Assembly: GCA_903834835.1 (NCBI GenBank)
Contig: CAILKO010000057.1
Location: forward strand, 152,727 to 216,726
Direction of reading: 5' to 3'
Source: an uncultured Pseudomonadota bacterium
GTDB lineage: Bacteria > Pseudomonadota > Gammaproteobacteria > Burkholderiales > SG8-39
Length of the DNA: 64,000 nucleotides
The notes beneath the pieces are model-generated. The model searched no databases and was not told the origin of the DNA. It saw only the letters and a list, made by a program, of their open reading frames with translations. Position numbers and translations under genes: made by a program. Below are positions 35,430 through 43,822 of the stretch, one piece after another (the first letter of the stretch is position 1; the number at the start of each line of letters is the position of its first letter).

Positions 35430-37741
35430 GATGCCCTCCCGACGGCGGCAAGCGCATCGCCCGTCACCTCGAGATCGCGCAACAGCGGTTCGCCGGTCAG
35501 CGCGACTTCGTTTTCGATCAGGGTGCCGCAGCCCGGGCAGAAGAACTGCCGGAACTCCGGGTGCGCATCGATATAACGCTGCGGGTCGCCCGAGAGCGGG
35601 ACCGCATGCAGGATGGTGTTGTCTTCGCGCAAGCAATTCTCCTTGTAGTTGCCGGCGACTGCGCCGAGATCGGTGGCGCATTTCGCACAGCAGTAGTGCA
35701 TGGTGCCGGCCTCGCGCCGCACACCGAGATTTTCCGTCGCGAGAAAGGCAAGTTCGCCTTTCAGTGTGCTGACCTTGCGGCCGGCTTTCTTCACGCGCGC
35801 CTCGCGCTTCGCCGCCCGCAGTTTCGCGGTGGCGGCTTCATCGAGCGCGCCCGTCCTGGCATCGATCGCCACGCCGTAGATATCGCGCGCAGCCTCGACC
35901 GATACTGCGAGGTTCTGCCAGTCGTCGAATACCGATTGCGGCGCGCGTTCCATCGGGTCGCCGAAGCCGCCCGCGGCGGACCAGATCACCGAGTAGACGT
36001 CATCCGGGTTCTGCTCGAAATTCTCCTGACGCAGACCGAGCGTGACGTCGGTACCCTTGACATCGGCGATCGCCTCGATCATGTCCGAGGATTTCAGCCG
36101 CTTCAGGATGTCGGTCGCGCGCCGGAAGCGGTAGACGTTCACCGATCCCGGATAGCCGCCCATCATGCCCGTGGAGGTCGGCACCGCGTTGCCGGAAGAC
36201 AGCGTGTCCTGGACGATGCGGTCCGTGTTGTGCGGGATGAAGCAGCTCTCCGCCGAAAGACCGCCGCGGAACTTGCCCGGGCCGCCGCTGTCCGTGACTT
36301 CCTTGCGATAGAGGAACAGCAGCGGAAAGCTCTGTTCCGTGTGCTCGATGTTCGGCAGGCGGCAGATCGGCGTGCGCGACTGCCCGCCGGTGGAGATGCC
36401 GTCCGCGCCGGAGAACGCGCCGATCGCACCGCCGATCGGATCGATCAGCAGATAGCCGTAGCGCTCGCCCCACTGGTCGATGCCGCGGAAGATGGTAGTC
36501 GGCCACTGGCTCGTGCCGCCGATGCACATCACGTCGCCGCGCATTTCCGGATCGGCATACATCATCTTCGAGAGCACGTTGTAGGCGGGATAGAGCGAGA
36601 TCTCCATGGCCTGGGTGGGGGCGGTCGAGACCGAAGCGGGGAAGCTCGCGCAGTTGAGCGTGCCGGGCGTCGGGTTGAATTCCACATGGCGCAGCGCGCC
36701 GCCGACGGCGAAGTACTGATCCCAGCACAGCAGCTGGTTGATCGCGACCATGATCGAGCCGCGCCAGCCGGAGTAGGTGGCGTTCATGGCACCCTGCTGC
36801 GGCGCCGTACCCTCGTTCTCGAAGATCAGCGTGTTGCCGCGCTTGTGCAGCGTGACCACCACCGGATAGGTGCCGCGGTCGCCCGGACGGCAGCATTCGA
36901 TATAGGTGCGGTCGCGCCAGGTACCTTCCGGCAGGCGGGAGAGCTTGTCGATGAACATCTGCTCGCCGTTGTCCAGAATGCGGCGCATCACGCCCTTCAC
37001 CACCGATGCGCCGTAGCGCCGGATGAGCTGCAGGATGCGCTCGCGCGCGGCGGTGTTGCCGGCGAGCTGGGCGCGGAAATCGAGCGCCACCATGTCCGGT
37101 TTGCGCGAGGAGCGCAGGTAGAGCTCCTCGATGTCGCGCCGGATCTCGTCGTTCTCGATGATCTTCACGGGCGGAATCAGGATGCCCTCGTCGAAGGCCG
37201 AGGTCGCGGACGGGCAGAAGCTGCCCGGCGTGATGCCGCCGATGTCGTACTGGTGCAGGCAGTTGGTCACCCAGCAGAAGAGTTCGCCTTCCCAGAACAC
37301 GGGGCAGATCAGCATCACGTCCATCTGGTGGGCGGCGCCCACCCAGGGATCGTTCGCGAGGAACATGTCGCCCGGCTTGATGCCCGGGTTGTCGGAGCGG
37401 TTCTCAAGGATCCACTTCACCTGCGTATCGGTCACGCCCGACATGTACTGCATATAGGGCCCGAAATACACGAACTCCGCATCCTCAGTGAGGATCGACG
37501 GGTTCAGGTCAAGCGCATACATCGCCACCGGCGAACCGGAGATGCGCTGGATTGTCGCGCCGTGCTCCTCGTTTACGTTCCACAGATTGTGGCGGATCAC
37601 CTCGAAGGTCACCGGGTCGATGTCGGTCACCGCGTCGCGGTGCAGTTTCAGCTTGGGCGAGATGCGAAGATGCTTCGGCGGCACATAAGGCTGGTTCACG
37701 CCGTCGAAAATCACGCCCTGCAGGTCATTCATCTTGGTCAT
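35426..37741 (-). CDS. HyuB/acetone carboxylase alpha-type subunit fused to a gamma-type zinc domain
   Basis: 771 residues. The first ~620 match hydantoinase B/acetone carboxylase alpha (DPVTFEVIRHNLWNVNEEHGATIQRISGSPVA; FLANDPWVGAAHQMD; SGGPGKFRGG). The last ~130 form a separate domain with CCAKC (about 683-687) and CPGC (about 735-738), the zinc-binding pattern of acetone carboxylase gamma, normally encoded by its own gene. With the HyuA-type protein encoded just upstream it should form an ATP-dependent carboxylase or hydantoinase complex. The substrate could be a ketone, a hydantoin or a cyclic amide. Confidence 0.85.
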   Translation of the reverse strand: MTKMNDLQGVIFDGVNQPYVPPKHLRISPKLKLHRDAVTDIDPVTFEVIRHNLWNVNEEHGATIQRISGSPVAMYALDLNPSILTEDAEFVYFGPYMQYMSGVTDTQVKWILENRSDNPGIKPGDMFLANDPWVGAAHQMDVMLICPVFWEGELFCWVTNCLHQYDIGGITPGSFCPSATSAFDEGILIPPVKIIENDEIRRDIEELYLRSSRKPDMVALDFRAQLAGNTAARERILQLIRRYGASVVKGVMRRILDNGEQMFIDKLSRLPEGTWRDRTYIECCRPGDRGTYPVVVTLHKRGNTLIFENEGTAPQQGAMNATYSGWRGSIMVAINQLLCWDQYFAVGGALRHVEFNPTPGTLNCASFPASVSTAPTQAMEISLYPAYNVLSKMMYADPEMRGDVMCIGGTSQWPTTIFRGIDQWGERYGYLLIDPIGGAIGAFSGADGISTGGQSRTPICRLPNIEHTEQSFPLLFLYRKEVTDSGGPGKFRGGLSAESCFIPHNTDRIVQDTLSSGNAVPTSTGMMGGYPGSVNVYRFRRATDILKRLKSSDMIEAIADVKGTDVTLGLRQENFEQNPDDVYSVIWSAAGGFGDPMERAPQSVFDDWQNLAVSVEAARDIYGVAIDARTGALDEAATAKLRAAKREARVKKAGRKVSTLKGELAFLATENLGVRREAGTMHYCCAKCATDLGAVAGNYKENCLREDNTILHAVPLSGDPQRYIDAHPEFRQFFCPGCGTLIENEVALTGEPLLRDLEVTGDALAAVGRAS

Positions 37742-37750
37742 GGGATTTCC

Positions 37751-39856
37751 TTACTCGCCCAGCAGGAGTTCGAAGTTGCCGTAGGCATCCAGGCTCAGCG
37801 TCTGGCCGGGTCGGACCACGACGCTGGTGTCCGGGGTGTCCACGATCGCGGGGCCGGTGATGCGGTTGCCGGGCAGAAATTTCGTGCCGTCGTAGATCGT
37901 GCTGTCGGCGAAGTCCTTCAGCTCGTCCCAGTAGACGCGACGCTTGCCGCGGTTCGCGGCAGCGGGCAGCGCGTCGGAGAGCGTGTCGGAAGGTTTCAAT
38001 CCGGGGCGCGGCGTCTCGGCGCTCGAACGCACGCGGAAAGTCACCATCTCCAGGCGCGCGCCGCGGAAGGCCGAGCCGCGGCCGTAGAGCTGCTCGTAGC
38101 GCGCGTAGAAACGCTCGCGCAACGGGGCTTCGAAATCGCCCTTGAGGTCCAGCCCGTCGAGCGAGACTTCCACCTCGTTGATCTGGCCGCGGTGGCGCAT
38201 GTCCACCGAGAGTTGCAGCAGCTGGCGCTTGTCGTCGATGCCATCCTGCTGCATGCGTTCGCGCGCTTCCTTGACCATCTGCGCGATGTTGCTCTGCACG
38301 CGATCCGGGTTCCAGGGCGTGACCATGATGTCGACCCGATCAAGAATGTGCAGCACGTCCGCCGAAGCCGCACCGAAGGCGCACCAGGTCGAGGCGGTCT
38401 CGCGCTGCGGCACGATCACCTTCTGCACGCCGAGTTCGCGCGAAAACACGCCCGCATGCAGAGGACCGGCGCCGCCGAAGGCGTAGAGCACGAAGTCGCG
38501 CGGGTCGAAGCCCTTGCCGACGGTCATCTTGCGGATGATGTCCGCCATCTGGAACTCGGCGATCTTGGCGATGCCGCTTGCGCACTCGTGCAAGGTCATG
38601 CCGAGCCGCTGGGCGATTTCGCCGATCGCGGCCTCGGCCGCAGGCTTGTCGAGCTTGATGCGGCCGCCGGCGAAGTTGTCCGGATCGAGATAGCCGAGCA
38701 CCACGTCAGCGTCAGTCACGGTGGGTATCTTGCCGCCGCGGCTGTAACAGACCGGGCCCGGGCGCGCGCCCGCGCTTTCCGGGCCGACGCGCAGGCTGCG
38801 CGTCTTCTCGTCCACGCGTACCAGGCTGCCGCCCCCCGCGCCGATCGCCTGGATGTCGACCTTCGGGATGAAGTACTCGTACTGGTTCACGTTGGAAATG
38901 AAGGAGAACGCCGGTTCGCCGCCCGAAATGATGCCGACGTCGAACGAGGTCCCTCCCATGTCCGTGGTGATGATGTTCGGCGTCTTCATCGCGCGGCCGA
39001 GGTAGGCCGAGCCCGTCACGCCGGACACCGGACCGGAGTCGAGCGTAAGCAGCGGGGCCTTCATCGCCTCCTGCACCGAGATCGTGCCGCCGCCGCACTG
39101 GGTGATCTGCAGCGGCCTGCGATAGCCGAGCGACTGCAGCTTGGCATCGAGCTTGCTCAGATAACCCGCCGTGATCGGGCCGATGTAGGCGTTCAGAACG
39201 GTCGCAGTGGTGCGCTCGTATTCGCCCCATTTCGGCACGAGGTCGGCCGAGCAGGTGACATAGAGGTTGGGCGCCATCTCGCGCGCCATGTCGCGCACAC
39301 GGCGCTCGTGCGCGGGATTCAGGAATGACCAGAGAAAGCAGATCGCCAGCGCTTCCACGCCCTCGTCGATGAGCGACTGGATGGCCGCGCGCGCCTCCGT
39401 CTCGTTCAGTTCGACCACCGTGTTGCCGAAGCAATCCACCCTTTCCGAAACGCCACGGATCAGGCGCTTCGGAACGATCGGAATCGGCTTCTGGCTCTCC
39501 GGGAAATGGGTGACCTGCCGCACGTCGCGCCCGGTTACACCGCGCGAGCCGCGCATGATGTGGATGACGTCGTTGTGGCCCTTGGTGGTGATCAGGCCGA
39601 CTTTCGCGCCGCGCTTCTGCACGATCGCGTTCGTGCCGACGGTGGTGCCGTGCGACAGGATCGAGATGCGTTCGTACAGCGCCTCGGGCGTGAGGCCGAG
39701 CTTTTGCGCTCCGTAGGCGATCGCATCGATCATGCCCTGCGCGAAGTCGCCGGGCGTGCTCGAGGATTTCGCGGTGGTGACGCGCCCCTGATCGTCGATC
39801 ACGACGCAATCGGTGAAGGTGCCGCCGATGTCGACGCCGACGAAATACGATGCCAT
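37751..39856 (-). CDS. HyuA/acetone carboxylase beta-type (hydantoinase A/oxoprolinase) subunit
   Basis: 701 residues. The N-terminal ASKHA phosphate loop is VDIGGTFTDCVVID (residues 8-21). The core TTDMGGTSFDVG and the phosphate 2 loop YAFGGAGPLHAG, and a C-terminal beta domain ending in PDTSVVVRPGQTL, are in their usual places. The family activates amide or ketone substrates with ATP. It starts 37 bp after the DapA-like gene and ends 9 bp before the HyuB-gamma fusion, its obligate partner. The length is normal. Confidence 0.92.
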   Translation of the reverse strand: MASYFVGVDIGGTFTDCVVIDDQGRVTTAKSSSTPGDFAQGMIDAIAYGAQKLGLTPEALYERISILSHGTTVGTNAIVQKRGAKVGLITTKGHNDVIHIMRGSRGVTGRDVRQVTHFPESQKPIPIVPKRLIRGVSERVDCFGNTVVELNETEARAAIQSLIDEGVEALAICFLWSFLNPAHERRVRDMAREMAPNLYVTCSADLVPKWGEYERTTATVLNAYIGPITAGYLSKLDAKLQSLGYRRPLQITQCGGGTISVQEAMKAPLLTLDSGPVSGVTGSAYLGRAMKTPNIITTDMGGTSFDVGIISGGEPAFSFISNVNQYEYFIPKVDIQAIGAGGGSLVRVDEKTRSLRVGPESAGARPGPVCYSRGGKIPTVTDADVVLGYLDPDNFAGGRIKLDKPAAEAAIGEIAQRLGMTLHECASGIAKIAEFQMADIIRKMTVGKGFDPRDFVLYAFGGAGPLHAGVFSRELGVQKVIVPQRETASTWCAFGAASADVLHILDRVDIMVTPWNPDRVQSNIAQMVKEARERMQQDGIDDKRQLLQLSVDMRHRGQINEVEVSLDGLDLKGDFEAPLRERFYARYEQLYGRGSAFRGARLEMVTFRVRSSAETPRPGLKPSDTLSDALPAAANRGKRRVYWDELKDFADSTIYDGTKFLPGNRITGPAIVDTPDTSVVVRPGQTLSLDAYGNFELLLGE

Positions 39857-39893
39857 GCTGGTCTTCCTCTCTTTTTGTATCCCGGCGGATCGG

Positions 39894-40907
39894 CTAGGCG
39901 TTGCGGCCGATGAAGAAATCCTTGTTCGGGGAATCGGTCGGGGTGATGCCCGACTTCACCAGCGCCTGACGCAGCGCGTTCATCTGGCCGTCGTTCATGC
40001 GCATCACCGGTTGACGCATCGGTCCGCCGTTGAAGCCGTTCAGCCAGCCCTGGAACTTCCACTGCATGCGATGGATGAACAGCGTCTGTGCCATGTAGGC
40101 GCTGCCTGCGGCATTCGCGCGACGGCCGGGGTTGATCTGCCAGTAAAGCTTGTTGGCGGCCTCGTACTCGCCTTTCTGCAGATGGGCGAAGATGCGCGGC
40201 ATGATCGGGCCGTAGTACTCGGTGTTGCTGGTGCCGCTGAACTGCATCGGCACGAGCTGGGCAAGGGGCACCATGTCGTACTCGAGCGGACTGGTGACGA
40301 TCACTTCCTTGCCGAACAGGTTGTAGCACTCGACGAAGCCGTTGATGCTGGGCATGCCGCCCTCGGCCTTGATGGCGACGATGTTCGGGCAGTCGTTCAG
40401 CAGGCGCCGGATCAGGCTCGCCGGAATATCGGAAGGATGGACGCGATCGAAGCCCCACAGCGGCACCGGGAACAGCATCACTGCGAGGTTGGTCGCGTCG
40501 CAGTAGGCCTTGGTGTAGTTGTAGATGTCCTGCTCGCTCTCGGCGTAGAAGTTCGCCGGGTAGGAGAGCAGCACGAGTTCGGCGCCGTTCTGCTCGGCGA
40601 TCCTGACCGCTTCGATGTTCTCCTCGAAGGTATTGAAGCTTGCGTGGTGGATGAGTTTCAGACGGCCCTTCGATTCGTCGTTCGCCCACTGGAAGAACTG
40701 GCGGTATTCGTCGAGCGTGATCGCGACTTCGGAAACCATCAGCGTGCCGGCGAATCCGTATTCGATTTCAAGCCGGATGTCGTGGCGGATGCCCTTCTCA
40801 CTCATGCCCTTCAGGTCGCGGGTGTAGGAGGGGATGACGACGTTCGCGACGCCGCGCAGGTGTTCCTTCGCCCAGTCGCGGGCTTCGTTCTTGCGGTAGC
40901 TGGCCAT
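39894..40907 (-). CDS. DapA-superfamily (Schiff-base) aldolase/lyase
   Basis: 337 residues of the dihydrodipicolinate synthase/N-acetylneuraminate lyase TIM-barrel. The Schiff-base Lys is Lys180 (IVAIKAEGG). The position of the catalytic Tyr (YNxP in DapA) seems to be Phe146 in LFPVPLWG, so a proton-relay change is likely. Real DapA activity is improbable; relatives in catabolic operons are hydratase-aldolases or 2-keto-acid lyases. It lies between the cyclodeaminase-type gene and hyuA in one direction. Confidence 0.8.
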   Translation of the reverse strand: MASYRKNEARDWAKEHLRGVANVVIPSYTRDLKGMSEKGIRHDIRLEIEYGFAGTLMVSEVAITLDEYRQFFQWANDESKGRLKLIHHASFNTFEENIEAVRIAEQNGAELVLLSYPANFYAESEQDIYNYTKAYCDATNLAVMLFPVPLWGFDRVHPSDIPASLIRRLLNDCPNIVAIKAEGGMPSINGFVECYNLFGKEVIVTSPLEYDMVPLAQLVPMQFSGTSNTEYYGPIMPRIFAHLQKGEYEAANKLYWQINPGRRANAAGSAYMAQTLFIHRMQWKFQGWLNGFNGGPMRQPVMRMNDGQMNALRQALVKSGITPTDSPNKDFFIGRNA

Positions 40908-40959
40908 GGCTTTGCCTTTCGATTTTCTGCGTGAGGTGTCTGGGGAGTGTTGCTGATTG

Positions 40960-41958
40960 CTAGACCTGCTTGACGCGGAATTGCGCCGGCAGGTCGATGG
41001 TCTTGCCTGCGGCGAGGGCGCGCTCGAAGGCGAATTCCGCCACCACCACGTCCTGCAGTGCCGAGCCGACCGACTTGAACATCGGCCGCCGTGCCGCAGC
41101 GAGCTTAGCCGCGCCCGCGCCCGAGAGGGCGTCGTTCAAGGACAGGAGCTTGGATTCGAACTCGATGCCCGCGGCCTTCGCGGCGAGCATGTCGCCTGTT
41201 TCCTCCGCCACTTCATGCACGTGATCGCAGACGATGAGGTCACAGGCTTCTACGACGCTGATGTCGATTTCGCGCTGTTCCTTGAGCGTCGAGCCGATCG
41301 AGGCGACCACGGCGCGCGGCGCGAGCCAGTCGCCGTAAAGGATCGGCGTCTCGTCCTTGGAGCGCGCGGCAGCGATGACTACATCCGCGCCTTCCACTGC
41401 CACCCGGGCGTCGCCGGTGGCCGAGCATTGCGCGCCGAGCAGTTTCGCGAAATCCGCGGCGAAGGCCTCGCGTCGTGCCGGTGTCGGGCTGTAGACGCGC
41501 AGCGAGCCGATCTTGCGGATCGCGGCGAGCGCCTGCACATGGCCGCGTGCCTCGGCACCGCTGCCGAGCACCGCGACCGACACCGGCTTGTCCCTGCCGA
41601 TCAGCAGGTCGAGGCCGACTGCGGTGGTCGCGGCAGTACGCAGCGCCGTGATGTGATAGCCGTCCACCAGTGCGGTGATGAGGCCGGTCTCCTGGTCCAC
41701 GAGCGTGATGAGGTAGTTCACGGTCTTCGCGCGCGAAAGCCCGAAGGACTTGGTGCCCATGTGGCGCGTGGAGGGCGGCACGGCGGCGAGCGAACGCAGC
41801 CAGACGCCGCCCGCGCCGCGCGCGAGTGTGCGCGGCGGCGTGTTCTCGGGTTTCAGCGGTTGGGCGTAGGCGTCGCGCAGTCGTGCGATCACCGGTGCCC
41901 ACTCGAGCACGGATTCGGTCGCGTCAGCGTCGACGAAGCGCAGCGGTGCGGCCGCCAT
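40960..41958 (-). CDS. Ornithine cyclodeaminase/mu-crystallin family protein
   Basis: 332 residues from the ATG at 41958, which overlaps the stop of the upstream VOC gene (ATGA). There is an N-terminal dimerisation domain with MGTKSFGLSRAKTVNYL, then a Rossmann domain with VAVLGSGAEARGHVQAL. The family includes NAD(P)-dependent ornithine cyclodeaminases, ketimine reductases and amino-acid dehydrogenases. Ring deamination or imine reduction would fit an N-containing substrate, but no direct ligand can be read. Confidence 0.85.
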   Translation of the reverse strand: MAAAPLRFVDADATESVLEWAPVIARLRDAYAQPLKPENTPPRTLARGAGGVWLRSLAAVPPSTRHMGTKSFGLSRAKTVNYLITLVDQETGLITALVDGYHITALRTAATTAVGLDLLIGRDKPVSVAVLGSGAEARGHVQALAAIRKIGSLRVYSPTPARREAFAADFAKLLGAQCSATGDARVAVEGADVVIAAARSKDETPILYGDWLAPRAVVASIGSTLKEQREIDISVVEACDLIVCDHVHEVAEETGDMLAAKAAGIEFESKLLSLNDALSGAGAAKLAAARRPMFKSVGSALQDVVVAEFAFERALAAGKTIDLPAQFRVKQV

Positions 41959-42875
41959 CAGGCTGCGCCTTCCACTGCGCCATGCTGCGCGTAGCCGGGG
42001 CTCGGCGCGCCGCCCCATTCGTCGACGGTTTCCAGGCCGGGCTTGAGGTCGCGCGCGGCGCGCGGGGCGTGCTCGTCGAAGCGCTCCATGCCGAAGCTGT
42101 ACTCGATGGTCATGCCGTCAGGGTCGGTGAAATAGAGAAAGATGCTGGTCGAGGCCACATGGCGGCCCGGGCCGAAGGTGACCGGCACGCCGCCCTTGCG
42201 GAAGCGGTTGATCGCCTTGCCGATGTCGTCGATGTCGGAAACCATGAACATGAAGTGGTGCAGGTGGGTCTTCTCCGAGCGCCCGAGGCCGAGCGAATGG
42301 TGCAGCGGATTCGGGAAGCAGCGCAGGAACGCGATCCACCCGGTGATCAGGTCGGACGTGCGGAAGTTGGCCTTGTCGAGCAGCCAGGGCACCGAGGTTT
42401 CCCAGTTCTTGATCTGGAAAACTACATGGCCCATGCGCGTCAGCTTGGCGACCGTGGGTTTCCAGCTCGAGCCCTGGTCCATGCCCTCGTAGATCTCGAA
42501 GGGCAGTTCCGCGCCCGGCACGCGAAAGCGCGCGGCGCGCTTCACGTGCATCGCACGCGCGTCGGCATCCGATACGCGTTCGATTTTCACGCCCAGGGCC
42601 TGGATGCCATCGATCGCCCGGTCCAGATCGCCGGCGCTTTCCATTTCGAAGGCCACGCGCTTCACGCCCGCGACGGCCGACGGATACAGCACGAGTTCGT
42701 GGTGCTGGTCCGTACAGCGCAGGAAGGCGTACTCTCCGGCGCGCGACTCGACCAGTTCCATGCCGACCATGTCACGGTAGAACGCGATCGAGCGTTCCAG
42801 ATCCGTGACGTTCAGTGCAAGGTAGCCAAGCTTGCTGTAGCGAAACGGCTGATTGGGGGAGGTAGAGGTAGTCAT
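41958..42875 (-). CDS. VOC-superfamily extradiol dioxygenase-like protein
   Basis: 305 residues with two VOC modules: an N-terminal one (LGYLALNVTDLERSIAFYRDMVGMEL) and a C-terminal one with metal-ligand candidates His in MGHVVFQ, His in HLHHFMFMV and Glu in GMTIEYS, as in type I extradiol dioxygenases (catechol 2,3-dioxygenase/BphC). The first gene of the seven-gene operon; its start faces a FadR-type regulator across a 113-bp gap. Ring cleavage is the most likely reaction. Confidence 0.83.
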   Translation of the reverse strand: MTTSTSPNQPFRYSKLGYLALNVTDLERSIAFYRDMVGMELVESRAGEYAFLRCTDQHHELVLYPSAVAGVKRVAFEMESAGDLDRAIDGIQALGVKIERVSDADARAMHVKRAARFRVPGAELPFEIYEGMDQGSSWKPTVAKLTRMGHVVFQIKNWETSVPWLLDKANFRTSDLITGWIAFLRCFPNPLHHSLGLGRSEKTHLHHFMFMVSDIDDIGKAINRFRKGGVPVTFGPGRHVASTSIFLYFTDPDGMTIEYSFGMERFDEHAPRAARDLKPGLETVDEWGGAPSPGYAQHGAVEGAA

Positions 42876-42922
42876 GCGGAAAATGTTACGAGGGGCATTT
42901 GCGCGCAGTCAACCCATTTGGG

Positions 42923-42962
42923 CGATTGGGCTAGCTTAATATTCGGGTCCGAAACGATTGGG
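42923..42962. promoter_or_regulatory. Divergent control region with repeated CGATTGGG
   Basis: The 113-bp gap between the VOC gene and the GntR-type regulator contains CGATTGGG at 42923-42930 and again at 42955-42962, 32 bp apart (about three helical turns), plus an imperfect inverted element CCCATTTGGG just before the first copy. It is the natural place for the regulator to bind both promoters. The assignment is by position only. Confidence 0.35.
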
Positions 42963-42988
42963 TCAAAAAATGAAACAAGGTATCCGGC

Positions 42989-43687
42989 GTGGCTGCCCGA
43001 CATGAACAGCTGAAGCGCGTCCGGGCGTATTTCGAGCGCGTGGGCTACAGCGAACGGGACCGGATCCCGCCCGAGCGGGAGCTTGCGGCCGAACTCGGCA
43101 TGACGCGGGCGCGCATCCGCGTGTGCCTGCGCAAGCTTGCCGCCGAGGGCATGATCTGGCGCCATGTCGGCAAGGGCACCTTCTTCGGCCCGCGGCCGGA
43201 TGCAGTGAAGGACGCGCCGGTGCATCTCGCCTTCGCCGACCTGACCAACCCGCGCGAGGTGATCGAGGCGCGTATCGCGGTAGAACCCGAGTTGGCGCGC
43301 ATGGCGACCCAGCGCGCCACGGGCAGGGATTTTCAGGCCATGCGCGAGTGTCTGGATCGTATGCTCGCGGCCGAGGGGCCGGCGGCCTGGCTGCTGTGGG
43401 ACCGGCAGTTTCACCGGGCGATCGCGGAGGCCGCGGGCAATCGCCTGATGCTCGCGATGTTCGATGCGATCCACGCCAGCCGTGAGCGCGAGGTCTGGGG
43501 ACGGCTGCGCGACGCGGTGCTCAGCCCGGAGCGCATGAAGGAGGTGGGCGAGCAGCACGAAGCGCTCTACGAGGCGCTTGTCGTGCGCGATGCGGAGCGC
43601 GCGGCCGCGCTGATGCAGGGGCATATCCGGGCGGTGCGCGCGCGCATCTTTGCCGATGCGCCCGCCGAGTCTCCCGAGGCGCGCTGA
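42989..43687 (+). CDS. GntR-family (FadR subfamily) transcriptional regulator
   Basis: 232 residues from a GTG. An N-terminal winged helix with the GntR signature (RIPPERELAAELGMTRARIRVCLRKLAAEGMIWRHVGKGTFF) is followed by an all-helical FCD effector domain with the metal-site pattern ARIAVEPELARMA, DRQFHRAIAEAAGN and EQHEALYEALVVRDAERAAALMQGHIRAV. It diverges from the VOC-first operon and likely represses it, released by a carboxylic-acid intermediate. Confidence 0.9.
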   Translation: MAARHEQLKRVRAYFERVGYSERDRIPPERELAAELGMTRARIRVCLRKLAAEGMIWRHVGKGTFFGPRPDAVKDAPVHLAFADLTNPREVIEARIAVEPELARMATQRATGRDFQAMRECLDRMLAAEGPAAWLLWDRQFHRAIAEAAGNRLMLAMFDAIHASREREVWGRLRDAVLSPERMKEVGEQHEALYEALVVRDAERAAALMQGHIRAVRARIFADAPAESPEAR

Positions 43688-43822
43688 GCATCCTGCGCGC
43701 GCAATGCCTCGCTCAATCGCGGGTTGACCGCCGCACGAACTCCGGATTGAATCGCCGGGCCTGTGCCCCGACCCCGCGGCGCAGGACGACGCCGTCATTC
43801 AAGTCTGGAGAGGGAGCGCAAG

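Noticed and set aside
35561..39328. Very long plus-strand open frame (about 1255 codons) opposite the HyuA and HyuB genes
   Set aside because: It is antisense to two clear family members and lacks any recognisable domain; such frames arise from high GC3 codon use on the other strand.
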